Assembly: GCA_900546285.1 (NCBI GenBank)
Contig: URCJ01000053.1
Coordinates: 1-9,638 of the forward strand
DNA from: an uncultured Solobacterium sp.
GTDB taxonomy: Bacteria > Bacillota_I > Bacilli_A > Erysipelotrichales > Erysipelotrichaceae
DNA length: 9,638 nt
Direction: 5' to 3'
Of this stretch, positions 1 to 5,532 are shown in pieces. The translations under genes were made by a program, and so were the position numbers. Within the stretch, counting starts at the first letter, position 1. Every line of letters begins with the position of its first letter. The notes below the pieces were generated by a model, which worked only from the letters and a program-made list of their open reading frames with translations, was not told the origin of the DNA and searched no databases.

Positions 1-54
1 AAAAGGCTGTCCAGCCTTAAGTTTTAACACTTAGGTTTTTGGACAGCCCCTTTT
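1..54. terminator. Bidirectional intrinsic terminator
   Basis: AAAAGGCTGTCC (1-12) pairs with GGACAGCCCCTTTT (41-54), giving an 8-bp GC-rich stem with T tracts on both strands. An inner CCTTAAG/CTTAGG pairing lengthens the stem. The minus-strand DUF1003 gene stops at 54-56, so this ends its transcript. It would also end a plus-strand transcript arriving from outside the window on the left. Confidence 0.85.
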
Positions 55-527
55 CATTTAATTCTTTTTTCTAATTTATCTATCTTCTCAACTATGTGAT
101 TAACTTTATCGTATAAATCTTCAATCATAATTTCGGTCTTAAGATTAACCTTGTAATCATTTTCAGCTCTATGTCTATCTTTCTCTTCTTGTCTATTTTG
201 ACTCATCATAATAAGTGGTGCCTGTATAGCAGCAACACAAGACAATACAAGATTTAATAGAATAAATGGATATGGATCAAAGGCTTTAGATGCCAATATA
301 ACATTTACTAGCATCCAGATAATCAATACTGCAGTAAAGGAAAAGATAAAGGCCCAACTACCTGCAAACTTAGCGATACTATCAGCAGCTTTTTGACCTA
401 ATGTATACTTCTCTTCTGGTTTCTTAGAAATCTTACTATCTGCCAATAAGTCGATAATTTCTTCATCAGTCATATCGTGTTTGATATCTTTTAATATTTC
501 ATTTAATAATTCTCGATTTTCTTTCAT
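54..527 (-). CDS. DUF1003 family membrane protein
   Basis: The product is a 157-aa protein with two predicted membrane segments, at about residues 57-79 and 86-108. They are linked by the FDPYPFILLNL stretch and followed by the IQAPLIMMSQNRQ..KDR motif, the hallmark of DUF1003. The tail (about 134-157) is charged and amphipathic and looks like a short coiled coil. The N-terminal 50 residues are acidic and probably cytoplasmic. The length fits the family. The ATG at 525-527 has a GAAGG ribosome binding site 8 nt upstream. The gene is the last before the terminator at 1-54 and lies 100 bp from the Crp/Fnr gene on the same strand. No biochemical function is established for DUF1003 as far as I know, so none is assigned. 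The family call is firm. Confidence 0.9.
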   Translation of the reverse strand: MKENRELLNEILKDIKHDMTDEEIIDLLADSKISKKPEEKYTLGQKAADSIAKFAGSWAFIFSFTAVLIIWMLVNVILASKAFDPYPFILLNLVLSCVAAIQAPLIMMSQNRQEEKDRHRAENDYKVNLKTEIMIEDLYDKVNHIVEKIDKLEKRIK

Positions 528-627
528 ATACTTTACCTTCTTTGACTAAATAATAATGCTTTTTTTAAAAATGAAGCAATATTTTGTAACGCAAACGATC
601 AAAGTGGTTTATTCGTTGCAAAATCAA

Positions 628-1272
628 TTAAATATCATACAAAGCATCAACATCAATTAACTCAATGCTACCCTTTTGTAGTTTAATAAGACCATCATGT
701 ACAAACAGTTTAAGTATTCTAGTTACTGCCTCTCTTGCTGAATTAATATCATTTGCTATCTCTTCATGAGTTACTTTAATAATAGTAGAATCAGTTCTCT
801 CATACTGATTAATTAAATAGTTAGCTACTCTACTGTCTAACCCTTTAAACAATAACTCTTGCATATTCCACATTACATCAGAGAACCTATCTAATGCCCT
901 CTCATACAAGTAGCATCTAAGTTCTATGTTTTCTTTAGCTAATTGTTCAATTATGTTAGATGGAACAATTAATACTTCTGTGTCTTCGTTGGCAATAAGT
1001 TGTGTATCAAAAGTAATTTGTTTAATAATACATGATGCTGATAGAACACATTGATCATCACTATCTAGTTTGAAGATGGTTACTTCCTTACCTTCATCAG
1101 AAACAAGATAGGCTCTTATTTGTCCTTTTAATACATTAACTAGTCCAAGGCATGATGAACTGTTGTTAAAGACTATGGAACCTTTCTTATATGTTCTTTC
1201 TATAGTGTTGTTCTTTACTAACTCTTTCTCTTTTTCAGTTAATAAATTATAAAATGATAAACGATTACTCAT
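628..1272 (-). CDS. Crp/Fnr family transcriptional regulator
   Basis: The 214-aa length is typical of Crp/Fnr regulators. Residues about 20-110 form the cyclic-nucleotide-binding-like beta barrel (LKGQIRAYLVSDEGKEVTIF). Residues 112-150 form the dimerisation helix (RFSDVMWNMQELLF). Residues 167-200 form the winged helix-turn-helix, THEEIANDINSAREAVTRIL, with SAREAVTR as the recognition helix. The motif QCVLSASC places Cys75 and Cys81 close together, and Cys41 and Cys120 are also present. This is not the N-terminal four-cysteine pattern of E. coli FNR, so an iron-sulfur or thiol sensing role is only possible. The residues that bind cAMP in Crp are not apparent. The start is ATG at 1270-1272, but no clear Shine-Dalgarno precedes it. 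A TTAAC-N8-GTTAA inverted repeat lies just upstream. The targets cannot be read from this window. Confidence 0.9.
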   Translation of the reverse strand: MSNRLSFYNLLTEKEKELVKNNTIERTYKKGSIVFNNSSSCLGLVNVLKGQIRAYLVSDEGKEVTIFKLDSDDQCVLSASCIIKQITFDTQLIANEDTEVLIVPSNIIEQLAKENIELRCYLYERALDRFSDVMWNMQELLFKGLDSRVANYLINQYERTDSTIIKVTHEEIANDINSAREAVTRILKLFVHDGLIKLQKGSIELIDVDALYDI

Positions 1273-1291
1273 ACTTTATTTATATCATTTT

Positions 1292-1309
1292 TTAACAGAA
1301 TTTAGTTAA
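1292..1309. promoter_or_regulatory. TTAAC-N8-GTTAA inverted repeat, candidate Crp/Fnr operator
   Basis: Perfect 5-bp half-sites TTAAC (1292-1296) and GTTAA (1305-1309) flank an 8-bp spacer, 20-37 bp upstream of the Crp/Fnr gene start. The size and symmetry suit a Crp/Fnr dimer acting on its own gene. In AT-rich DNA a 5-bp repeat can arise by chance, so this is tentative. Confidence 0.3.
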
Positions 1310-1311
1310 TA

Positions 1312-2076
1312 TTAGTCATCTTGCAAAATATAAATATTTTTAAGTTCTATTAAAATTTGTTCCTTTGTTTTGTTTTTAATACCGAGTTGGTTAACATCAA
1401 TTTGTTCATCATGCATTCTATTTATGAAATCAAAGATATCCTCATATACACTTTTAGAAACAGGGATTTTAGCATCAACATCAACTAAATCCGATAACCT
1501 AAAAACATCATTCTTGTGTTTTCTAATATTCTTACTATCAACATGTTCACCATTATTCTTACGGTTTGTTAAATCTTGCCAGGCTTTAGCTTTAAATGGA
1601 ATGATATGCATTGGCTCTAATACAGATACCCCATCAACTATTATTCTTCCATTTTTCATAAAGTTGTAGTAATCTTCATCCAATAAAATTGCCGATAAAC
1701 TAGATAATTCATCATCTAAGGGCAATGGAGTCAATATGGCATCTTCGGGTAGTTTAATAATATCTAATTTTCTTGCAAACAATTCAATCATAGCGGGGTA
1801 TTTGTCGGATCTAGGGTAGCTGAATCTATAGAATTAAGGATTTCCAGTGCTTTTGTTACAGCTTCTATATCCTGCTTCTTTTATGTAATCCCAAATCTTT
1901 TTACCGAATTCATAATCAATTGCTTCTACTATCAAAACCATATCAATATCTTTTGTAGCTCTAAACGATAAACCACCTTCCGACATCAAAATATCACAAG
2001 CTGTACCACCAATTATTACATAATGGTCTTCATATCCCTTAAACCATTCTCTAAAACTATTTATTCCTGTTACCAT
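1312..2076 (-). pseudogene. AbiEii-like nucleotidyltransferase, interrupted by an in-frame TAA
   Basis: Positions 2076-1312 form one reading frame of 254 sense positions broken only by TAA at 1834-1836. The N-terminal 80 codons hold the nucleotidyltransferase signature: VIIGGTACDIL with Gly23-Gly24, and KDIDMVL with Asp43 and Asp45, the expected metal-binding pair. After the stop the same frame continues FYRFSYPRSDKYPA and then MIELFARK, through PFKAKAWQDL and KNIRKHKNDVFRL, all typical of the rest of this family. A single CAA to TAA change would explain the break, since Gln fits KSTGxPQFYRF as I recall it from relatives. The initial ATG has GGAGGA upstream and lies inside the preceding gene (20-nt overlap), so translation was probably coupled. 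The ATG at 1789-1791 has no ribosome binding site, so the downstream part is probably not made. Cognate role: toxin-like half of an AbiE-type pair. Confidence 0.85.
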
Positions 2077-3025
2077 CTATATTCCTCCACACATTATCAA
2101 GCATTTTATCAACCGCATCTTGAACTCTTTCATCCTCGTTATCTTTTAAAGATAGAGCCAATGATAGTTCATCAACTTCCTTATTATTTGATAATTTCTT
2201 AGGATCATAACGCCACATTTCTACCGCAACCTGTTTGTTAGAATCCTCTAAATTACTTGTAGACTTATTACTCCAATCAGAAATCTTATCAGTTGCATAA
2301 TATATAAGACCAGAATCATTAATCATAGAGCGTTCAGCTAATGCAGTATAGCTGCTTTCTAGTAACTTATCATCTACTAATTCTTTAGGTACATATACTG
2401 TTTTTTTGACTGGATTTTGTAATACTTCTTTTGATTTTTTAAACAGTTCTTCAAAAGAGTCTTCTGAATATAGTATCTTTTGTACTCCCTCTTTTCTACA
2501 TTTTATTAACCCCATTTCTTCAAGCTGTTTAGATGCTCTAGATATAGACATTGGAGATAACTTTAAATCTATAGCTGCCTGACTTGTAGATAATTCTTTT
2601 GAACCATTATAAATATAATGAAGTAATAGCATTTGGGCAGAAGGCAATATATCTTCTCTATTGCTTTTTTGTGCATCGCAACGCTCAGGTAAATATATAG
2701 CCATAAAAGGTAAATATACTTGTTTATTTTCAACCACAAAAGGGATTCTTTCTCTTAATAAATAGTCTCTTTGTCTTGAAGTTAAATTCTTTAAAATCAA
2801 TACGCTTTGATAACCAGAAATTTCCTTAATCTTCATTAGATGTTTTTTAATGATTTGAACTTGCTCTAACTCATCTTTAGGATATACAAAAACCACTTTA
2901 TATCCATCCAATAAAGCTATAGACAATCGATATCTAGATACAATATAGTTGGGTAAATGTTCTATTTTTGTATCTTCATAATCAGTTTTCATTCCAAATA
3001 ATTTATATAGATATTCCATGTTCAT
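2057..3025 (-). CDS. Winged-helix regulator, putative antitoxin partner of the nucleotidyltransferase
   Basis: The product is a 322-aa soluble protein with a MarR-like winged helix-turn-helix near the middle (about 127-187): SAQMLLLHYIY, then TSQAAIDLKLSPMSISRASK as the helix-turn-helix, EEMGLIKCRKEG as the wing. The N-terminal about 115 residues (VSRYRLSIALLDGYKVVFVYP, LTSRQRDYLL) and the C-terminal about 110 residues (VEMWRYDPKKL, LSLALSLKDNEDERVQDAVDKML) look like conserved domains that I cannot name. Overlap with the nucleotidyltransferase gene is 20 nt, as in two-gene AbiEi-AbiEii type IV systems, where the wHTH protein represses its own operon and counters the toxin. AbiEi usually carries its wHTH at the N terminus, so this is a relative at most. 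Met3 (3017-3019) sits 9 nt from AAGAAGG and may be the true start; Met1 is too close. Confidence 0.75.
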   Translation of the reverse strand: MNMEYLYKLFGMKTDYEDTKIEHLPNYIVSRYRLSIALLDGYKVVFVYPKDELEQVQIIKKHLMKIKEISGYQSVLILKNLTSRQRDYLLRERIPFVVENKQVYLPFMAIYLPERCDAQKSNREDILPSAQMLLLHYIYNGSKELSTSQAAIDLKLSPMSISRASKQLEEMGLIKCRKEGVQKILYSEDSFEELFKKSKEVLQNPVKKTVYVPKELVDDKLLESSYTALAERSMINDSGLIYYATDKISDWSNKSTSNLEDSNKQVAVEMWRYDPKKLSNNKEVDELSLALSLKDNEDERVQDAVDKMLDNVWRNIDGNRNK

Positions 3026-3032
3026 CTTCCTT

Positions 3033-3112
3033 CTTAACTTTATAAGTGTATTATAACTATATTTAAGTTAAGATACAATTTTAAAGTTATGAACTCAAAC
3101 ACCACTTGAGTT
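3033..3112. promoter_or_regulatory. Cluster of inverted repeats, candidate operators
   Basis: CTTAACTT (3033-3040) is inverted as AAGTTAAG (3065-3072). The second arm lies in the promoter spacer and the first just downstream of the predicted start site. A further inverted copy, TAAAGTTA (3082-3089), matches TAACTTTA (3035-3042). Next to it, AACTCAA (3092-3098) is perfectly inverted as TTGAGTT (3106-3112) with a 7-bp spacer. The AAGTTA set is well placed for autorepression by the wHTH protein. The AACTCAA palindrome could serve either the wHTH protein or the divergent XRE regulator. Confidence 0.5.
3050..3078 (-). promoter_or_regulatory. Promoter of the wHTH-nucleotidyltransferase operon
   Basis: On the minus strand, TTGTAT (plus 3073-3078) and TATAAT (plus 3050-3055) are separated by exactly 17 bp (3056-3072). 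This is close to the sigma-A consensus. Transcription would start near 3043, about 20 nt before the coding start. Confidence 0.7.
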
Positions 3113-3137
3113 ATGTTATATAACCACAATATATACG

Positions 3138-3166
3138 TTGGAAATATACACCAATAATTATTATAT
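3138..3166 (+). promoter_or_regulatory. Candidate promoter of the XRE regulator gene
   Basis: TTGGAA (3138-3143) and TTATAT (3161-3166) are 17 bp apart, followed by the GGTGAGG ribosome binding site at 3176-3182. An alternative pair is TTGAGT (3106-3111) and TATATA (3130-3135) with an 18-bp spacer, which would overlap the AACTCAA palindrome. The sequence alone does not decide between them. Confidence 0.4.
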
Positions 3167-3187
3167 TAGTCTTGTGGTGAGGCTATT

Positions 3188-3472
3188 GTGAGCATAGGTA
3201 GTAGAATTAAAAACACAAGAAAGAATACGAATCTAACACAGGAACAAGTTGCTGATAGTCTTAATATAAGTTATCAGACAGCATCACCTTGGGAAAGAGA
3301 TTTATCTGTTCTTGATGTCTATAATCTAATTGATTTGGCAAAACTATTTGATGTTTCTGTTTCTTATTTAATAGAAGAGAAACCAGACTTTGAAACTGAT
3401 ATTTATATATTTCCTTTGTTAGATGTTATTAAGAATACTAAATATGATAATGCGAAGTGGTTGTTGTCTTAA
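3188..3472 (+). CDS. Small XRE-family HTH regulator, possibly truncated
   Basis: The product is 94 aa, with a Cro/C1-type helix-turn-helix filling residues about 4-61: IGSRIKNTRKNTNLTQEQVADSLNISYQTASPWERD, then VYNLIDLAKLFDVSVSYLI. The start is GTG at 3188-3190, chosen because GGTGAGG lies 5 nt upstream and the first residues match the usual start of the domain. The usual VSKWE turn is replaced by ASPWE. After the domain only about 30 residues remain, without recognisable similarity. Many relatives carry a longer C-terminal sensing or membrane part, so this may be a shortened copy. The gene is divergent from the wHTH-nucleotidyltransferase operon and shares its control region. A role in controlling that module or a lost mobile element is possible but unproven. 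Confidence 0.75.
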   Translation: MSIGSRIKNTRKNTNLTQEQVADSLNISYQTASPWERDLSVLDVYNLIDLAKLFDVSVSYLIEEKPDFETDIYIFPLLDVIKNTKYDNAKWLLS

Positions 3473-3672
3473 CAAATTAATACTACTCTAGATATTTATA
3501 AGAGACTTTTATAATCAATCAATACCAACAATACCCTTTACTAGTTGTATCACTAATAGATGGTATCTTTACTTTAAGTGTAGATTATTCGCCTTAGCCA
3601 AAAGATGATAATACTTTCTACAACAAGTATACCTTTTTATAACCTTACATATTTATATATACCTAATATTTA
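3473..3672. other. Intergenic stretch, no gene seen
   Basis: This stretch lies between the XRE gene and the toxin-antitoxin promoter. One frame (plus strand, about 3496-3582) reads open but starts after a TAA and ends in a TAG. It has no start codon with a ribosome binding site and no recognised motif. No terminator is visible after the XRE gene. The stretch may be decayed coding DNA. Confidence 0.4.
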
Positions 3673-3701
3673 TTTACATTATAAATATTTTTATATACAA
3701 T
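3673..3701 (+). promoter_or_regulatory. Promoter of the relB-yafQ-type operon
   Basis: TTTACA (3673-3678) and TACAAT (3696-3701) have a 17-bp spacer and lie 24 bp before the antitoxin start codon. A 9-bp inverted repeat, TATTTATAT (3650-3658) and ATATAAATA (3700-3708), brackets the promoter. Its second arm overlaps the -10 end. RelB-type antitoxins normally repress from palindromes placed like this, but the extreme AT content makes chance repeats likely. Confidence 0.5.
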
Positions 3702-3724
3702 ATAAATACAAAGGAGATTATATT

Positions 3725-3997
3725 ATGGCAAATACAAACATTAATATTAGAATGGATAGTGAATTAAAAAAACAATTTGAAGCTTTTTGTTCAGATATGG
3801 GAATGACAATGACAACCGCATTTAATATCTTTGCAAAGAAAGCAGTACGTGAATATCGCATCCCCTTCGAGATAGGTGCTGAAACACCAAATTCTGTAAC
3901 AAAACAAGCTATAGAAGACGCTCGCAAAGGTATTGGTTTAAGTAAGCCTTTCACTTCAGTTAAAGAACTAATGGAGGATTTGAATGCTGAAGATTAG
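3725..3997 (+). CDS. RelB/DinJ family antitoxin
   Basis: The product is a 90-aa antitoxin. Residues 1-46 form a ribbon-helix-helix DNA-binding domain: ANTNINIRMDSELKKQFEAF, then DMGMTMTTAFNIFAKKAV with the conserved T-AFNIF core. The rest, GLSKPFTSVKELMEDLNAED, is the acidic tail that wraps and neutralises the toxin in this family. The frame stays open upstream to 3605, but ATG at 3725 is the start: AAGGAG (3711-3716) lies 8 nt before it and the family alignment begins there. The gene overlaps the toxin gene by 14 nt, so the two are translationally coupled with antitoxin first. RelB/DinJ proteins, alone or with toxin, repress their own promoter. The call is firm; the exact subfamily name is not. 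Confidence 0.92.
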   Translation: MANTNINIRMDSELKKQFEAFCSDMGMTMTTAFNIFAKKAVREYRIPFEIGAETPNSVTKQAIEDARKGIGLSKPFTSVKELMEDLNAED

Positions 3998-4256
3998 ATA
4001 TCTGAACTCTTTTAAAAAAGATTATAAAAGAATTAAAAGAAGAGGATATAATATTGACTTACTTGAGGAAGTTGTCACATTATTAGCGGAACAAAGACCT
4101 TTACCCAGTAAATACAAAGACCATAATCTATATGGTGACTTTATTGGATGCAGAGAATGTCATATAACTCCAGATTGGCTTTTAATCTATGAAATTAACA
4201 ATGATGATCTTATTTTATTTTTAACTAGAACAGGATCTCATAGTGATGTATTTTAA
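3984..4256 (+). CDS. YafQ family mRNA interferase toxin (RelE superfamily)
   Basis: The product is a 90-aa toxin matching E. coli YafQ closely in layout. The residues aligning with the YafQ active site are all present: His47 (KYKDHNL), His60 (CHITPDW), Asp64, Trp65, Arg82 and His86 (TRTGSHSDVF), and Phe90 at the C terminus. YafQ-type toxins bind the ribosomal A site and cut mRNA during translation; its partner is DinJ/RelB, encoded just upstream. GGAGG (3973-3977), inside the antitoxin gene, lies 6 nt before ATG 3984-3986. Nothing suggests truncation or loss of activity, so this toxin is predicted to be functional, unlike the nucleotidyltransferase at 1312-2076. No clear intrinsic terminator follows, only a weak GTATTT/AAATAC repeat over the stop codon. 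Confidence 0.93.
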   Translation: MLKIRYLNSFKKDYKRIKRRGYNIDLLEEVVTLLAEQRPLPSKYKDHNLYGDFIGCRECHITPDWLLIYEINNDDLILFLTRTGSHSDVF

Positions 4257-4304
4257 ATACGGTTAAAGTTTAAATCTTTTTTATCAAACAATTATTTTTC
4301 GTGG

Positions 4305-4333
4305 TTCATAAACGGTTTTTATAGCAGTATAAT
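4305..4333 (+). promoter_or_regulatory. Promoter of a candidate non-coding RNA
   Basis: A perfect TATAAT (4328-4333) sits 17 bp after TTCATA (4305-4310), in a region with no downstream plus-strand protein gene. The expected start is near 4340, immediately before the helix at 4343-4399. Confidence 0.5.
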
Positions 4334-4339
4334 AAAGGT

Positions 4340-4564
4340 ACAAAGCTAGTGCTTATTTCTTATTAATATCACCAACCGTTCGGGAATAAGTACTGGCTTC
4401 CCTTGTTTAAATTCTAATTATTTATATATCTTAAATTATTTACAAACTTCTAGGGGGTGGTTTAGTTGTTTTCTCCTAAACCACCCTACCTCCTTTCTAG
4501 ACTTTCTATCATTGGTTACCTATATAGAGTAAGATGTTCGTAACATCTTACTCACTTTTATTTT
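4340..4564 (+). ncRNA. Candidate structured non-coding RNA, about 220 nt
   Basis: Three elements follow the promoter. First, 4343-4360 pairs with 4382-4399 as an 18-bp helix (core AGCTAGTGCTTATT with AATAAGTACTGGCT). Four of its pairs are G-U on plus-strand RNA and would be A-C mismatches on the other strand, so it is a plus-strand RNA helix. Its loop (4361-4381) contains CACCAACCGTTC. Second, GGGTGGTTTAG (4455-4465) pairs perfectly with CTAAACCACCC (4476-4486), flanked by CTAG at 4450-4453 and 4497-4500. Third, an intrinsic terminator ends at about 4564. I recognise no Rfam family: it does not show the features of 6S, SRP, RNase P or a T-box leader. A TTG start at 4467-4469 could open a 25-codon frame after GGGGGTGG, so a small dual-function RNA or a type I toxin locus cannot be excluded. 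Confidence 0.45.
4527..4564 (+). terminator. Intrinsic terminator
   Basis: GAGTAAGATGTT (4527-4538) pairs perfectly with AACATCTTACTC (4542-4553) around a CGT loop, giving a 12-bp stem. The tail is ACTTTTATTTT on the plus strand. No T tract follows on the minus strand, so it acts on plus-strand transcripts. Confidence 0.8.
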
Positions 4565-4596
4565 GGGCATTGAAAAGGTTCATTATTATAAGGCTG

Positions 4597-4674
4597 TTAA
4601 TACCAACTTTGTATTTTGTATCTAAATGTCAAAAATGCTCTATAATCCTCCAAAACCGCCTTAAAAACAGGCAT
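4597..4674 (-). CDS. Possible 25-aa mini-ORF within the repeat cluster
   Basis: An ATG-to-TAA frame encodes 25 residues, starting MPVFKAVLEDYRAF and ending KIQSWY. No ribosome binding site precedes the ATG, and its start lies inside the repeat arm at 4671-4681. If the cluster is an interspersed element, similar mini-ORFs may recur elsewhere in the genome and would then mark the repeat rather than a protein. I do not regard it as a supported gene. Confidence 0.12.
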   Translation of the reverse strand: MPVFKAVLEDYRAFLTFRYKIQSWY

Positions 4675-4720
4675 CTTGGAGAAATATAAGCACTTTTTTA
4701 TCTATAATCCTCTAAGATGC
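4639..4720. repeat. Direct and inverted repeat cluster with alternative pairings
   Basis: TCTATAATCCTC occurs at 4639-4650 and again at 4701-4712. Between them lies an inverted relative: GCATCTTGGAG (4671-4681) pairs with CTCTAAGATGC (4710-4720), and the match continues imperfectly to about 19 bp. The same middle arm can instead pair to the left, CTCCAA (4648-4653) with TTGGAG (4676-4681), enclosing GCCT/AGGC. The two foldings exclude each other. On the minus strand the larger hairpin is followed by CTGTTTTTA, so it could be a second terminator for the PTS operon. It could also be a small interspersed element. Confidence 0.5.
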
Positions 4721-4759
4721 TATAAATAAACAAAAATCATTCCTAAATTATATCCATTA

Positions 4760-4786
4760 AATAAGGCCCACAATGTGGACCTTATT
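4760..4786 (-). terminator. Intrinsic terminator of the PTS-SIS operon
   Basis: AATAAGGTCCAC pairs with GTGGGCCTTATT on the minus strand around an ATT loop, a 12-bp stem with one U-G pair. On the plus strand that position is a C-A mismatch, so it is better suited to the minus strand. It begins 3 nt after the SIS gene stop codon (4789-4791). The following TTTAAT tail is weak. Confidence 0.65.
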
Positions 4787-4788
4787 AG

Positions 4789-5532
4789 TTAAAACTTATA
4801 GTGGATAGAATCCTTATATTCTTCATATAATTTTTGATTAAGCTCTGCGCCACCATCAATATTAGCACTATAGAAGATAGGTGGATTCTCCATACCATTA
4901 TCTACTAACTTTTGAGTTAATGCAGCTAAGATTGAGTTCATGACAACACAAGCAATCACACTAGATGTAGGAGCAACCTTTTGTTTAACACCCTCAATCT
5001 CTACACAAGCATCACCAACAACACCATGGTTATCAATGACGATGTCTGCAAACTCATAAAGTTTTTTGCCAGATGGATGCCTAGAACTAACTGTCTTAGA
5101 ATATGTAAGGTTTGTAAGTACAATTACTCTTGCACCCTTTTCCTTAGCAAGCTTTGCAATTTCAATACTAACAGGATTTCTTCCAGAAACCGAATGTACA
5201 ATTAACACATCGTCTTCTTTAAAATCAACTCTTGATTTAGCAATAGCCTCGCCATATCCTGGTGTTTGTTCCATCTTACTAGTCATTGTAATTGGGGAAG
5301 TATCTAACATCAGTTCTCTTCCAAATATTGGATTAAACAACATTAGACCACCAGCTCTATAGAAAAGTTCCTCTGACATAATACCAGCATGAGAAGCACC
5401 GAAAGTATAGATAGACTTCTTGTTGTTGATAGCTTCATACAAGACATCAACAGCCTTTTCCATATTTCCATTTTCTTCTCTAATTACCTCATCAATTAGA
5501 CTGGTAATTTGATTTACATATTTAAATTCCAT
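4789..5532 (-). CDS. SIS-domain sugar-phosphate protein (UPF0309-like)
   Basis: The product is a 247-aa protein with a single SIS (sugar isomerase) domain. The first phosphosugar loop is FGASHAGIMSEELFYRAGG (residues 44-62) and the second is HSVSGRNPVSIEIAKLAKEKGARVIVLTN (from 113). The C-terminal SANIDGGAELNQ (222-233) is characteristic of UPF0309-type proteins. SIS proteins isomerise or otherwise handle phosphorylated sugars, commonly amino sugars; this subgroup has no firmly assigned substrate that I know. The ATG at 5530-5532 overlaps the EIIC stop by one base (TAATG), so the two genes are translationally coupled. It is the last gene of the operon. The tight coupling suggests that it acts on the phosphorylated sugar delivered by the transporter. 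Isomerase, epimerase, aldolase-like or etherase activity all remain possible. Confidence 0.85.
   Translation of the reverse strand: MEFKYVNQITSLIDEVIREENGNMEKAVDVLYEAINNKKSIYTFGASHAGIMSEELFYRAGGLMLFNPIFGRELMLDTSPITMTSKMEQTPGYGEAIAKSRVDFKEDDVLIVHSVSGRNPVSIEIAKLAKEKGARVIVLTNLTYSKTVSSRHPSGKKLYEFADIVIDNHGVVGDACVEIEGVKQKVAPTSSVIACVVMNSILAALTQKLVDNGMENPPIFYSANIDGGAELNQKLYEEYKDSIHYKF

Noticed and set aside
591..619. Imperfect hairpin GCAAACGA/TCGTTGC after the Crp/Fnr gene as a terminator
   Set aside because: It has a bulge and a 14-nt loop, and no T tract follows on the minus strand. Transcription may simply continue into the DUF1003 gene.
1312..1791. Independent 159-aa gene starting at ATG 1789-1791
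   Set aside because: It is the same frame as the upstream 80 codons across a single TAA, and has no ribosome binding site. It is better read as the distal part of a pseudogene.
3496..3582. Open plus-strand stretch (QYPLLVVSLIDGIF) after the XRE gene as a gene
   Set aside because: It is bounded by stops, has no start codon or ribosome binding site, and matches no family I recognise.
3605..3724. N-terminal extension of the RelB antitoxin
   Set aside because: The added residues are encoded by the AT-rich promoter region, and a good ribosome binding site and the family start lie at 3725.
4455..4486. T-box leader
   Set aside because: GGGTGG is present, but the conserved T-box sequence with ACCGCG is not, and no aminoacyl-tRNA synthetase or amino-acid gene follows on the plus strand.
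4639..4720. CRISPR array
   Set aside because: There are only two direct copies of 12 nt, one with an inverted partner, no regular spacers, and no cas genes in the window.
5066..5362. Plus-strand open frame opposite the SIS gene
   Set aside because: It is antisense to a clear conserved gene, with no ribosome binding site and no recognisable domain. The same holds for the plus-strand frames opposite EIIC and EIIB.
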